A stretch of DNA of 64,000 nt from an uncultured Campylobacter sp. (GTDB lineage Bacteria > Campylobacterota > Campylobacteria > Campylobacterales > Campylobacteraceae), in NCBI RefSeq assembly GCF_937973075.1, contig NZ_CALBWL010000023.1, forward strand, positions 6,037 through 70,036, in the 5' to 3' direction. Below, piece by piece: positions 21,501-29,289 of this stretch. The translations under genes and the position numbers were made by a program. Every line of letters begins with the position of its first letter. Position 1 is the first letter of the stretch. Under the pieces are notes generated by a model. That model was not told the DNA's origin. It saw only the letters and a list, made by a program, of their open reading frames with translations, and made no database searches.

Positions 21501-22895
21501 ATTGTCGTTTTCGTTCGCGGCTTGGGAATTTAATGGGTTAGAATTTGCGGGAGCGGTATTATTTACCGCCTGCGGTATCTTTGCTGTCAGCATAGAGTTA
21601 AGCTCGGGCTCGTCAGGGCATTCTACGTAAGGAATATCCGGAGTTGGTTTCTTAGAAGAAATCGAGATACTAGGAGTTGATCCTATGCCCCAAGACGCAG
21701 AGCCACCAGCTCCTCCGCCACTTCCGCCTGCTCCTGCACCTACACCGTATGAGGTAGAACTAGGCAAATTAAAGCTTAAATCAAAATTCTTGTGGGTCGG
21801 TTGAGGACATCTATCTTCTGGGAAGTCGATCAAAGTGGCATATGCCATATGTATATCATTTATACCTATAGCACTTGCCAATTCGGTATCAATAGGATCT
21901 ACATAAAGCCCAAATACCTCTTTGCCCTCATAAATTCCATCCCTTACTACTTTAACCTTATAATCATATGAGGTTTGCCCCGCTTTTATAGTTATTTCGT
22001 CTTTGCTTTTAGCTTCATAATCACTTGGAGATTTCGCCGTATCGTCTATCGTAGTTACTTTTAGTTTTAAATCCTGACTTAAAGGCTTGCTTAGAGTTAT
22101 TTTAAATACTGCATATTCATCTACTTGATCGTATACGATAGGGTTGGAGATGGAGAGAGTCGTTTTATCGGAGTATTTTTCTATTCTATTCGTATCGTCT
22201 AAATCAAAAAACCATTCACCTATAATATTTAAAGCAATAAAGTCATCAAAAGTTATAGAATCGTATGATATTCCATATCCTGCTTCTCTCGCATCTCTAT
22301 ATCCATCAGAGATAAATTTTTGATCCTTCTGGTCGTCAAGATAACCATAATTTCCCGTCTCTCTACCTATTCGCATACCTTCGTTCAAAAAATATTGAAA
22401 TAGGGCTGCGCTAAATTTCTTTGGATTATTTTTCTTAATTTCTTTTGCGGCCTCATAATATTTTTTATATTTATCCTTATCACTCTCTCCGCCATCCGCA
22501 GGCATATCATTAGACATATCGTCAAAATAGCTTTTACCCTTCTTCAGGGCCTGTTCCATAATTTTTACGACTTGTTGCGCACCTGCAGCAGCCTTTGCAA
22601 AATTTTCATCTATTCCCATAGCTTGCGCTACAACTCCATAATTATAATTCCCAAAATTTTCGTATTTGCTCGACCTTCCCTCTGCTTTAGATGTCGTATC
22701 TCTTAGTTTGTAATCCATAGGCCCGCCAGATTTTACTAACTCATAAAAGGTTGTGGCACTCACATGCTTTTCTGGAAAAATGTTATGCGAAAATTTTTTC
22801 TGTGCAACTAATATTGACCTTATGGATGATACAAAAATTGCATTATTTTCTACACTAACATTTTCTGGAACTTCACCCTTAAAATTAAAATTCAT
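15504..22895 (-). CDS. Giant RTX/EF-hand/cadherin-like protein with N-terminal polymorphic-toxin-type-44-like domain
   Basis: A 2463-residue protein without a Sec signal peptide, as expected for type I secretion with a C-terminal signal. Residues about 45-210 resemble polymorphic toxin type 44: FYELVKSGGPMDYK, FGNYNYGVVAQAMG, AAGAQQ and LDDQKDQKFISDGYRDA. A Calx-beta-like domain follows (about 245-345), then a Gly/Ser linker. Three EF-hand-like modules lie near 525-660, 1090-1230 and 1411-1550; the last two are close copies sharing FDSDNNG and WQDNGDG. RTX nonapeptides occur near 920-965, 1765-1820 (GGAGNDILMSGSG) and 2270-2340. Cadherin-like repeats lie near 1900-2165 (DPDGDKLSYEI). The product should be a calcium-folded exported adhesin or toxin. 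Toxin assignment is by motif memory only. No type I exporter genes are in the window. Confidence 0.82.
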   Translation of the reverse strand: MNFNFKGEVPENVSVENNAIFVSSIRSILVAQKKFSHNIFPEKHVSATTFYELVKSGGPMDYKLRDTTSKAEGRSSKYENFGNYNYGVVAQAMGIDENFAKAAAGAQQVVKIMEQALKKGKSYFDDMSNDMPADGGESDKDKYKKYYEAAKEIKKNNPKKFSAALFQYFLNEGMRIGRETGNYGYLDDQKDQKFISDGYRDAREAGYGISYDSITFDDFIALNIIGEWFFDLDDTNRIEKYSDKTTLSISNPIVYDQVDEYAVFKITLSKPLSQDLKLKVTTIDDTAKSPSDYEAKSKDEITIKAGQTSYDYKVKVVRDGIYEGKEVFGLYVDPIDTELASAIGINDIHMAYATLIDFPEDRCPQPTHKNFDLSFNLPSSTSYGVGAGAGGSGGGAGGSASWGIGSTPSISISSKKPTPDIPYVECPDEPELNSMLTAKIPQAVNNTAPANSNPLNSQAANENDNSDSCSDGMCVPNRSEQNPGSGNKDKAGFASNANNANSKQSGAALNLSGTTDTDKSGNKLYFDMNSDGFKERMLDWFGQDEGVLVNDTNRNGIVDNGSEIIGNRYLNSKGETTLDTLSLLRDFDTNKDGVIDSKDNSSLSIWIDKNRNAKTDEGELISINDANSPIKSISLNYLDTLLSGYDRNHDMKIDKSDKIYDYIYIKNNDDNSINLYIYGDDRARAFLGDKTKDLTLQTDQGLKRVKEVIFYKDVKELNLDKQKPEYSDPRSINLVSDAAPWDLNGIRYSSEVNLKESEYDTLGNTLYTYERGSGKVNIYDWNGIDTLKFGEGISRENLIIEKTNESIKIYVKNGIATKDEDLSKITDVITINFGVDYAVAGDAPVATSEAIASENNNIANNAAYLSAGTNSRRKRAISEPAQTTGIVENIVLSDGNRLNLDFLYNGTDKSDLIVCGDDSRKINAGDGNDIIVCGDGDYEIGAGDGDDMISVGSGYNIIDAGKGDDYFKSDSRSSSFNVFKFGRGDGKDIIIGHKVWRSWRGYAYTNIEFKEGITTDDIIIRKNHDLFDWISYEIALKEEGKSFDELSDKIYIKGGSRLQLIFQDGTDWDDKEIYNRAQENKVIHNSLNAFVLDLNNNGITSISPSDDSSPKFNINGEIKRSGWIERGDGLLAMDLNRDGYIDPTTELIGEKFEGWGNNDYINRGLAVLKKFDSDNNGILDEKDDKFNEILVWQDNGDGISQRSEIKTLKELGIDSIYAGDTRENRRQENDNLVIGDATFSQDGVTKGFKRLYFRQIGEDEILPDHGNEDHSGPVVPNPTPKNGIKSLSNAGIERIDIRSGYTGSGGAKIGANDGELSFENRWFKSDTLDTIYERKDAEQGGDLSSLAGSGKVRSLNDAMAGDDGLKQSVQEYRAGAVDKAFDELSSDMDKILDKWALNDNFGSQDLSLPPVVLDLNGNGITSTPLDNSQAYFDYINDGRRNKTAWIEKGDGILAVDINKDGIINNSFELFGSNSKLKNGTYAKDGVQALKDFDSDNNGVIDERDERFGELLLWQDNGDGKCGKDEVKSLKELGISSISLKTTEDTQSENGNKITASGEFRRSDGSSGIVRDVWFETSKKQSIALSDLDDETEKKISVVEAFRGARLSAEQRANPYIITAVLKEYENIKFDSISKILANKLFGEDAKSCALMFNALNLKLARIISGEANASETALSINLLASVLKRDYNYALFKLNKSYLSNDKISSLLAKTGIKFSLSGNEITGVIGKHVFGDKTSETFDYSKERSGVIISSKEGNDLVVGSDFNDEIYGGAGNDILMSGSGIDILNGGAGNDLLIGSKDRNIYEYYLGDGEDIIYDDGGADALRFAFLSPEDLKFRREGDDMKISVYNPYNKTEIIGGITIKKGYTEGKIEKFYFDGKVYGFDEFIKEISEAELPQNNPVKFKDKLVNAELNDVRQFVSALEAIDPDGDKLSYEILKDAENGKFRINEYGSYEYIPNDKFIGEDSVKIRVSDGRGSFDESEIKFNVKVSTPDIKSEKFVFDEDTSLTGALEVENKIGGALKFEILTTNENLSTELDDNGMLHVKPALNFNGEQNLKIRVTNEFGLSCEKEIALKINPVNDAPIVEDPNETVTLKNTFSYAGKIAASDVDGDVLRFKLISGSKNLKLNSDGSYLYNSKSAGEEEFKIEVSDGGISVTKTLKFKNLGYINDGSENIVIDGKASDTLNLTTSRAADLKFARSGNDLIINGGRSNTTLKDYFISKDMKLSKILLDGGTEINISNSNLALPSKKWYQFKKTATLKTAGTIVSSGDKNILNGSKQNDTIISLGKFNHINAGKGDDVIFAAEGDIANGEKGNDTLIATANRATLIGSDGDDTYIVSASLDGVVIRDKEYLSLKDGGRDVLKLQGARKDEISFSRNGVFGKDLVLRYAGKSLTIENQFSSKSAVERIELGDGDYITSDKISKIIEDLNSYASDKGFVNFGEDKFRSNEQIAQIYASGWSN

Positions 22896-23386
22896 TTCTT
22901 ATCTCCTTGTAATAAAAGATTTTCAAATACGAATTTAATTGCCGAATATAATACGATATCTAGCATTAAGCAAAGAATATCCGCAGTCCCGTCTTGACCA
23001 AGATTAAAGCCGTCAATCAACTTAATATAAAATAGGCGCGCAACGATATAATCTATAAAAGGAAATGCTAGAAACAAAATAGATATCTTTCTTTTACTGA
23101 TAAGAGAAAATATCATATAGACAGCGACGCAAAGGGTAAGAAATGTAGTAGTCATAAAAGTATATACTAAATCTCCTCCTCCTGCAGTTTTATATATTAT
23201 ATTCCAAATAGAAGCAGCTATACCAGACACACATTTAGAATAAAACAGACAAAATAAAACAAAGATAAGTACAAATAGGGCGCGAATTAAAAAGAGCGGA
23301 ATCGGCTTATTTATAAATGCGCCACCGGAGTGAAAAATATCGGTAATCTTATCAGATTCATATTCCCATTTTTTCGCTGTCGTCAT
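22892..23386 (-). CDS. Four-helix membrane protein; candidate immunity or partner of the RTX protein
   Basis: The 164-residue product has four predicted membrane segments: FLIRALFVLIFVLFCLFY, TFMTTTFLTLCVAVYMIF, ISILFLAFPFIDYIVARLFY and ILCLMLDIVLYSAIKFVF. Its stop overlaps the start of the giant RTX gene (ATGA), and the RTX ribosome binding site AAGGAGATAAG lies inside this gene, so the two are translationally coupled. Ribosome binding site AAAGGA. No family recognised. The coupling to a putative toxin suggests immunity or a secretion/anchoring partner, but a membrane immunity protein for a predicted nuclease domain would be unusual, so the role stays open. Confidence 0.72.
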   Translation of the reverse strand: MTTAKKWEYESDKITDIFHSGGAFINKPIPLFLIRALFVLIFVLFCLFYSKCVSGIAASIWNIIYKTAGGGDLVYTFMTTTFLTLCVAVYMIFSLISKRKISILFLAFPFIDYIVARLFYIKLIDGFNLGQDGTADILCLMLDIVLYSAIKFVFENLLLQGDKK

Positions 23387-23655
23387 AATTAATTCCTTTT
23401 AACTTAAAAATCTCTATTATTCTTTTAGCTTCGTCGTTTTGCATATTGCCTTGAATAAATACCCAAAAAATTCTACTTCTCTCTACTAGATAAATTTCAT
23501 TACCCAGCCATTCGGGATTTTTTCCAATCGTCTTTGCAAATTTTATTCTAAATATTACTATCCCTCAGCTTAAACTCATATATAAATCTTAAATTAAATA
23601 GCTTTAAAATTAATGCTAAAAATTTCAGAGCAAATTTCATCAACGCTATTAGCAT
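23358..23655 (-). pseudogene. Small gene split by a one-base frameshift, upstream of the membrane/RTX pair
   Basis: From the ATG at 23655 a frame reads MLIALMKFALKFLALILKLF and continues FNLRFIYEFKLRDSNI until TAG at 23548-23550. A second frame, one base out of phase, is open across the same point and continues IFRIKFAKTIGKNPEWLG, EIYLVERSRIFWVFIQGN and DEAKRIIEIFKLKGINYDD to TGA at 23358. Joined, they give about 98 residues with a hydrophobic N-terminus. The total length (298 nt) is a multiple of three plus one, so a single extra base explains it. It overlaps the next gene by 29 nt. Programmed frameshifting or a sequencing error are alternatives to a pseudogene. No family recognised. Confidence 0.55.
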
Positions 23656-23665
23656 TTATTATCTT

Positions 23666-25579
23666 TTAAAACGTCGATCCGTCGCTACTACTTTCGCGAG
23701 GTTTAGGAAGTGGCGAAATTTTAGTATAATACTCCTCCTTGCCGTTGTATTGGCGGCTAAAAACGCCGTCCGGGACGGTGAAGTTGCGCTTGGTTTGCGG
23801 ATATTCTTTTAAATAGGCATCTAAAAATTTTGCAAACACCGGTGCTGCAGTGCGACCGCCGCCCTCGACCTTTCGCATAGGTTTATAATCGTCGTTGCCG
23901 TACCAGATGATGATCTGCAAATCGGGCGTAAAGCCGCAAAACCACGCATCTATGCTATCATTTGAGGTGCCTGTTTTACCCGCTATGTCGATGCCTTGCA
24001 CGCGCGCGCGAGTACCGGTGCCGCGCTGCACGATATTTTTTAATAGCGTAGTCATCAGATACGCCTGTTCAGGGCGCAGCACGCGGCGGCGCTCAGGCTC
24101 GATAAAGCGAGTTTTGCCGTCCTTATCGGTAATCGAAACGATAAATTTTGATTTTGCAGTAATCCCAAGCCCCGGGAACATCGAATACATCGTGGAGTAT
24201 TCAAGCGGCGAAATTCCGTAGCTGCCGATAGCCACTGACAGGGCTGGTGGAACGTTTTTAAAGCCGAACTCGCCAAGCTTTTTTACCGCGCGATCGACGC
24301 CGATAGATTGCATCAGATTGATCGAGGCAAGGTTGCGCGAGCGAGTTAAAGCTTCTTTGATCGTGATGTAGCCGCTGTAAGTCTTGTCGTAATTTTTCGG
24401 CTTCCACGTTTTATCGCTGCCATCGTCGAATTCTCTAGCTATATCGGGTACTTCGGTCATCGTCGAGTAGCCCATATCAAGGGCGATTTGATAGACGAAA
24501 GGCTTGAAGCTGGAGCCGGTTTGGCGCTGGGATTGGCTGGCACGATTGAAATTTGATTTCGCGTAATCCACGCCGCCTACTAAGGCTAAAATTTCGCCGT
24601 TTTGCGGATGCGTGACAACCATAGCACCGTTTACGTTGCTTGCATTGGCGTCTTTGTTGCGCTTTAAAATTTCATTGTAGCCGAAAACTAATGCCTCTTG
24701 CGCCATCGCCTGCGCCTTTAGATCAAGGCTCGTATCTATGCGGTATCCGCCCGTGCGGACGTCCGGTAGAATTTTTTCGGCTTCTTTTATAATCTCATCT
24801 ACGGCATACGGCGCTACGTTTTGCGTGAGCGTTTCGTTGTAGATCGTAGGCTGTTCGTTCATCGCAAGCTCATATTCGGTCTTATTTATCCAGCCGAGCT
24901 CATGCATCCTATAAATCACGTTGTTGGCGCGCGAAAGCGACAAATCCAGGTGCTTAGTAGGATCAAAGCTGCTAGGAGCTTTCGGTAAGCCCACTAAAAT
25001 CGCGATCTCTTTAAGGCTTAAATCTTGCAAATCCTTTTTAAAATATCCTAAAGCCGCCGTGCGGATGCCGTAATATCCGTGTCCGAAATACACTTCGTTG
25101 AAGTAACGCTCTAGAATTTGTTCCTTGCTTAGAGCGTTTTCTATCTTAAGCGATAGGATCGCTTCTTTAATCTTGCGATCAAGCTTCTTTTCGCTCGAAA
25201 GAACTAAATTTCGCGTGATCTGCTGCGTAATCGTGGAAGCCCCTTCGACAAATTTCATCGCTTTGACATCCTTAATAATCGCCCTAAAAATCGCCTCGAC
25301 ATTCACACCGCCGTGTTCGAAAAACGCCGTATCCTCGATAGCTACGAGCGCCTCGATCACGCGGCCCGGGATCTCGTCAAATTTTACGTAAATTCTATTT
25401 TGTTCATTAAAAACGTTGGCTATCAAATTGCCGTTGCGGTCATAAATTTTAGTCGTAAGCTCGGGATGATAATCGATGATCGAGTCCGATTCCAAGCGGA
25501 TTTGCGAGTAAAAATACAAAAAAATTCCGCCTGCAGCAAACGCGCAAACCGTAATAAAACTAAATAAAACTCTTACCAT
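23666..25579 (-). CDS. pbpA: Penicillin-binding protein 1A (bifunctional class A PBP)
   Basis: This enzyme polymerises glycan strands and cross-links peptides of peptidoglycan in the periplasm. It has 637 residues: an N-terminal membrane anchor (VLFSFITVCAFAAGGIFLYF), a GT51 glycosyltransferase domain (VAIEDTAFFEHGGVN near residue 82, EGASTITQQITRNL near 115) and a transpeptidase domain with SSFKPF near residue 358, SRN near 415 and KTGT near 535. Family length is normal. Its start overlaps the stop of maf by 7 nt, so alaS, the membrane gene, maf and this gene probably form one operon. Confidence 0.95.
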   Translation of the reverse strand: MVRVLFSFITVCAFAAGGIFLYFYSQIRLESDSIIDYHPELTTKIYDRNGNLIANVFNEQNRIYVKFDEIPGRVIEALVAIEDTAFFEHGGVNVEAIFRAIIKDVKAMKFVEGASTITQQITRNLVLSSEKKLDRKIKEAILSLKIENALSKEQILERYFNEVYFGHGYYGIRTAALGYFKKDLQDLSLKEIAILVGLPKAPSSFDPTKHLDLSLSRANNVIYRMHELGWINKTEYELAMNEQPTIYNETLTQNVAPYAVDEIIKEAEKILPDVRTGGYRIDTSLDLKAQAMAQEALVFGYNEILKRNKDANASNVNGAMVVTHPQNGEILALVGGVDYAKSNFNRASQSQRQTGSSFKPFVYQIALDMGYSTMTEVPDIAREFDDGSDKTWKPKNYDKTYSGYITIKEALTRSRNLASINLMQSIGVDRAVKKLGEFGFKNVPPALSVAIGSYGISPLEYSTMYSMFPGLGITAKSKFIVSITDKDGKTRFIEPERRRVLRPEQAYLMTTLLKNIVQRGTGTRARVQGIDIAGKTGTSNDSIDAWFCGFTPDLQIIIWYGNDDYKPMRKVEGGGRTAAPVFAKFLDAYLKEYPQTKRNFTVPDGVFSRQYNGKEEYYTKISPLPKPRESSSDGSTF

Positions 25580-26118
25580 ACAAACCTCTTTAAAATTTCC
25601 AGATCAAGCCCCATCGCCGTGAATTTTGACCCACGCGAGCTTTTGATATATTTTTCGTTAAAGCCTTCGATACTCATCGCACCCGCCTTGCCACGCCAAT
25701 CGCCGCTAGCGATATAACCTTTTAAATCCGCTTCATTAAATTCCGCAAATTCAAAGCTTGCGACGCTAAGCGCCGAAAGCTCTAGCGCCTTACTGCAAAA
25801 AATCATCGCAGTATAAACGGCGCAGCTAGCACCGCTTTGAGCTCGCAGCATCCTTAACGCGTCCGCTTCATCACGTGCCTTGCCTAAAATTTTACCGCCG
25901 GTAAGTACGGAGCTATCGGCAAACAGCACTCTATCATAATTTTTATAAATTTTAAAAAACTGCGTTTTTTTGGCTACGGCAACGCGGTAAGCATAGGTGC
26001 GTGCATCGTCCTTCCTAATGCCGCTTTCGTCGAAATTAAAAGGAATTTGCGTAAATTCTACGCCGTTATCCTTTAGAATTTGCGCTCTAGTAGGCGAGCT
26101 GGAAGCTAAATAAATCAT
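25573..26118 (-). CDS. maf: Maf family nucleoside triphosphate pyrophosphatase
   Basis: Maf proteins hydrolyse non-canonical or modified nucleotides such as dTTP/UTP derivatives and are linked to septum formation. The signature [20 protein letters not shown] opens the protein, and SVLTGGKILGKARDEADALR and SMSIEGFNEKYIKSSRGS follow. I chose the ATG at 26118, giving 181 residues, because it overlaps the stop of the upstream gene (TGATG) and starts exactly at the family N-terminus; a start 36 nt upstream lies inside the previous gene. The 3' end overlaps pbpA. Confidence 0.93.
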   Translation of the reverse strand: MIYLASSSPTRAQILKDNGVEFTQIPFNFDESGIRKDDARTYAYRVAVAKKTQFFKIYKNYDRVLFADSSVLTGGKILGKARDEADALRMLRAQSGASCAVYTAMIFCSKALELSALSVASFEFAEFNEADLKGYIASGDWRGKAGAMSIEGFNEKYIKSSRGSKFTAMGLDLEILKRFVW

Positions 26119-26627
26119 CAAAACTCGCCCACCGTCACGCCTAGATAAACGCAAATCAGCGTAACTACGATATTTAGCGGGATGAAATATTTAACAACGA
26201 TGATTAAATGCTCATTCGCCTCAAGCTCATCGCCCGCATCCAAAGCTCGCTTCAAAGATAAAATTTTATAATGCATGTAGATAAAATTTAGTAGTATAAA
26301 GCCGGCGCCAGCCCACAGCGTGGCAATCGCACCTTTTACCATAGGATCTGAAAATTTAAAACTTCCGCCGTCCGCAAGAAAAAATCCACTTACGCAAACG
26401 ATCACCAAAAATAGCGCAAAGAACTGCTCATAGCGTTTCATATATCGCAAAATTTCTGTAAATTTTACATCTTTCGCATCCGCTTGGCTTTTACTGCTTA
26501 AATTCATAAAAATTCGCGCGATCAAAAATACGCAGATCTGCGCGCAGATCAAAAAAATCACGCTTAAAATGTGAATCAACGGCAAAATTTGCGAGGCTTT
26601 GATGAAGCCGGTATCGATTTCGTTCAA
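26118..26627 (-). CDS. Four-helix integral membrane protein, unknown function
   Basis: The 169-residue product has four membrane segments: [60 protein letters not shown] and [21 protein letters not shown] short charged loop ([19 protein letters not shown]) separates the first two. Conserved membrane proteins of this size occur in related genomes, sometimes grouped with CopD-like or DUF families, but I cannot name it. It lies between alaS (4-nt overlap) and maf (1-nt overlap), clearly within the operon. Confidence 0.8.
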   Translation of the reverse strand: MNEIDTGFIKASQILPLIHILSVIFLICAQICVFLIARIFMNLSSKSQADAKDVKFTEILRYMKRYEQFFALFLVIVCVSGFFLADGGSFKFSDPMVKGAIATLWAGAGFILLNFIYMHYKILSLKRALDAGDELEANEHLIIVVKYFIPLNIVVTLICVYLGVTVGEF

Positions 26628-29167
26628 ATTTTACCTTTTGCGTAAGAGATCGCCTCTTTGATCGCTTCTTCGATTTTTAGCACGTCCCTGCCGCCTGCGG
26701 TCGCAAAATCATCGCGTCCGCCGCCGCCGCCGCCTAAAATTTGCGCCGCGAGCTTAACCCATTCGCCCGCTTTAATAGGCGCGTTTTTAACGCCTGCCGC
26801 GATTGAAATTTTGCCGTCTGAGCCCACTTGCATCAGCATTATCGCCGCCTTTTCGTGGCTATTTTTAAACTCATCTATCATAGTTTTTATATCACCGCTT
26901 TCGACCGAGACTACGCAAAGTTTGGTATCACCGACATTTAAAAAAGCCAGTGCATGGGAACTGCTTGCATGCTTGATCTGATCTTTTAGCGATCTGATCT
27001 CATCTTTTAATTTCTCAATCGCGCGGAGAGGCTCAATCCCTTTTAGCTCTGCAGAAATTTCAGCAAGCTTAGCGCGATTTTGAAGCGCCAAATTTAAAGC
27101 GGCGCGCGAACAAACCGCCTCGATACGCCTAACACCCGCACTTACGCCGCTTTCTTTGACTATAAAAAACGGTCCTATCTCGCTTAAATTACGCACGTGA
27201 ATTCCGCCGCAAAGCTCCTTACTAATCTCTCCGAAGCTCACGACGCGCACTTTTGAGCCGTATTTTTCGCCAAAAAGCGCAATCGCGCCGCTGTTTTTAG
27301 CGTCATCTATATCCATAATCTCAGTTTTTGCCGCACAGCCCTTGCAAACGGCATTATTTACAAATTCCTCGATTTTAGCTAGCTCCTCGTCGCTAAGTGC
27401 CTTAGGATGCGAGAAGTCAAATCTTAAGCGGTCTGCTTCGACTAAGCTTCCTGCTTGAGCTATATGAGCCCCTAGCACCGCACGAAGCGCCGCGTGTAAA
27501 AGGTGCGTCGCGCTGTGATGACGTGCAATCTGCTCACGCTCCTCAGAAACCTTGAGCCCGACGATATCGCCAATTTTCAGGTTACGATTAAGGCGCAAGT
27601 GGGATAAATTTAGCCCATAAAATTTCTGTGTATCAAACACATCGGCTATGGACTCCACTTCGCCGCTATCGCCCGTCTGACCGCCGCTTTGTGCATAAAA
27701 CGGAGTGACATCAAACATCGCCCAGCCGATATCGCCGGCTTTTAGCTCATCCACTTCCGCAAAATCCTCGTTAAGTAGCGCTAAAACCTTGCTCGTGCGA
27801 CTAAGCTCTTCGTAACCGCTAAATTTATTCTCGCCGAATTTCTCTAACAGCGCCTTGAAATCGCCACGGACGTTTTTATCGCCACTGCCCTTCCATGCGG
27901 CTTTAGCTATCTGCCTTTGCTCGCTCATAAGCGCGTCAAATTTAGCCTCATCCACGCGCAAATTTTTCTCGCGCAGCATATCGGCGGTCAGATCGAGCGG
28001 AAAGCCGTAGGTATCATATAACTTAAACGCGACCTCGCCGCTAAAAATTTCTTTAGTGCGCGCAAGCTCCTCGTTAAAAAGCTCGATGCCATTTGCCAAA
28101 GTGGCGAAAAACCGCTCCTCTTCGAGCTTGATCTGCTCCTTTACGGCTTGCTTTTTTTCGTTCAGATAGGCGTAGTGCCCGCCCATCAGCTCGCATACTT
28201 TATCCACAAGGCGATACATAAATGGCTCTTTGATGCCGAGCAAATAGCCATGGCGAACGGCACGGCGCAGAATTCTACGCAAAACATATCCCCTGCCCTC
28301 GCGGTTAAAATTTGTTCCCTGTGCTAGCAAAAACGTAACCGAACGGATATGATCGGCGATGACGCGATAGCTTGCGCCGCCTTCATAAACGTAAGGCTTG
28401 CCGCAAAGCTTTGCAACCTCGTCGATTAGCGGCATAAAAAGCGAGCTGTCGTAGTTGCTAAATTTGCCCTCTTTAATCGCTGTGACGCGCTCAAGCCCCA
28501 TGCCAGTGTCGATGCTAGGCTTTGGAAGCGGGCTAAGTTTGCCGTCTTTGCTGCGCTCGTACTGCATGAAAACTAAATTCCAAATCTCCAAAAAGCGGTC
28601 GCCGTCGCCGCCCATATAATCCTCGGGCGAGTGAAAATGCTCCTCACCCTGATCGTAAAAAATTTCGCTGCACGGTCCGCACGGTCCGGTATCGCCCATC
28701 GCCCAAAAGTTATCGTGATCGCCGAAGCGGTAGATGCGCTCCTGCGCTATGTGGCGTGCCCAGAACTCGTAAGCTTCGTCGTCCTTTTCATGCACGGTGA
28801 CATAGAGTTTGTCTTTTGGAAGCTTTAAAATTTCAGTGATAAACTCCCACGCATAGGCGATCGCCTGCTCTTTGAAATACTCGCCGAAGCTAAAATTTCC
28901 AAGCATCTCAAAAAACGTATGATGGCGCGCGGTGTAGCCGACGTTGTCTAGGTCGTTGTGTTTGCCGCCGGCGCGGATGCAGGTCTGACAGCTCGTGCGG
29001 ATAGGCGGCGTCGGACGCGGAACGGCTCCTGTAAATATGCTTTTAAACGGCACCATGCCCGCGTTGGTAAAAAGCAAGCTATCATCATCCGGCACCAACG
29101 GCGCACTAGGGATGATCTGATGCCCCTTGCTTGCAAAGAAATTTAAATATTCGCTTCTAATATCCAT
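26624..29167 (-). CDS. alaS: Alanyl-tRNA synthetase
   Basis: AlaRS charges tRNA-Ala and edits mischarged Ser/Gly. The 847-residue protein has the class II catalytic domain ([49 protein letters not shown]), the tRNA-recognition region, the editing domain with zinc ligands [13 protein letters not shown] and [13 protein letters not shown], and the C-terminal DHHA1/C-Ala part. I chose the ATG at 29167 because it matches the family start and has AGGA 8 nt upstream; an ATG-like start at 29185 lacks a signal. First gene of the alaS-membrane protein-maf-pbpA operon; divergent from the oxidoreductase gene. Confidence 0.97.
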   Translation of the reverse strand: MDIRSEYLNFFASKGHQIIPSAPLVPDDDSLLFTNAGMVPFKSIFTGAVPRPTPPIRTSCQTCIRAGGKHNDLDNVGYTARHHTFFEMLGNFSFGEYFKEQAIAYAWEFITEILKLPKDKLYVTVHEKDDEAYEFWARHIAQERIYRFGDHDNFWAMGDTGPCGPCSEIFYDQGEEHFHSPEDYMGGDGDRFLEIWNLVFMQYERSKDGKLSPLPKPSIDTGMGLERVTAIKEGKFSNYDSSLFMPLIDEVAKLCGKPYVYEGGASYRVIADHIRSVTFLLAQGTNFNREGRGYVLRRILRRAVRHGYLLGIKEPFMYRLVDKVCELMGGHYAYLNEKKQAVKEQIKLEEERFFATLANGIELFNEELARTKEIFSGEVAFKLYDTYGFPLDLTADMLREKNLRVDEAKFDALMSEQRQIAKAAWKGSGDKNVRGDFKALLEKFGENKFSGYEELSRTSKVLALLNEDFAEVDELKAGDIGWAMFDVTPFYAQSGGQTGDSGEVESIADVFDTQKFYGLNLSHLRLNRNLKIGDIVGLKVSEEREQIARHHSATHLLHAALRAVLGAHIAQAGSLVEADRLRFDFSHPKALSDEELAKIEEFVNNAVCKGCAAKTEIMDIDDAKNSGAIALFGEKYGSKVRVVSFGEISKELCGGIHVRNLSEIGPFFIVKESGVSAGVRRIEAVCSRAALNLALQNRAKLAEISAELKGIEPLRAIEKLKDEIRSLKDQIKHASSSHALAFLNVGDTKLCVVSVESGDIKTMIDEFKNSHEKAAIMLMQVGSDGKISIAAGVKNAPIKAGEWVKLAAQILGGGGGGRDDFATAGGRDVLKIEEAIKEAISYAKGKI

Positions 29168-29253
29168 GATTTGTCCTGATTTCAAGTTAAATTTTAAAGG
29201 CGCATTTTAGCTAAATTAGATTTTAAAAATTATAAATTTTAACCATTCTTAGT

Positions 29254-29259
29254 TATAAT
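29254..29259 (+). promoter_or_regulatory. -10 box of the oxidoreductase-hemH operon
   Basis: TATAAT 30 nt before the chosen start, preceded by a T-rich stretch and no clear -35, the usual Campylobacter pattern. Confidence 0.6.
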
Positions 29260-29289
29260 GGCGCGAAAGATTAAATTTAGGGCATGGCG

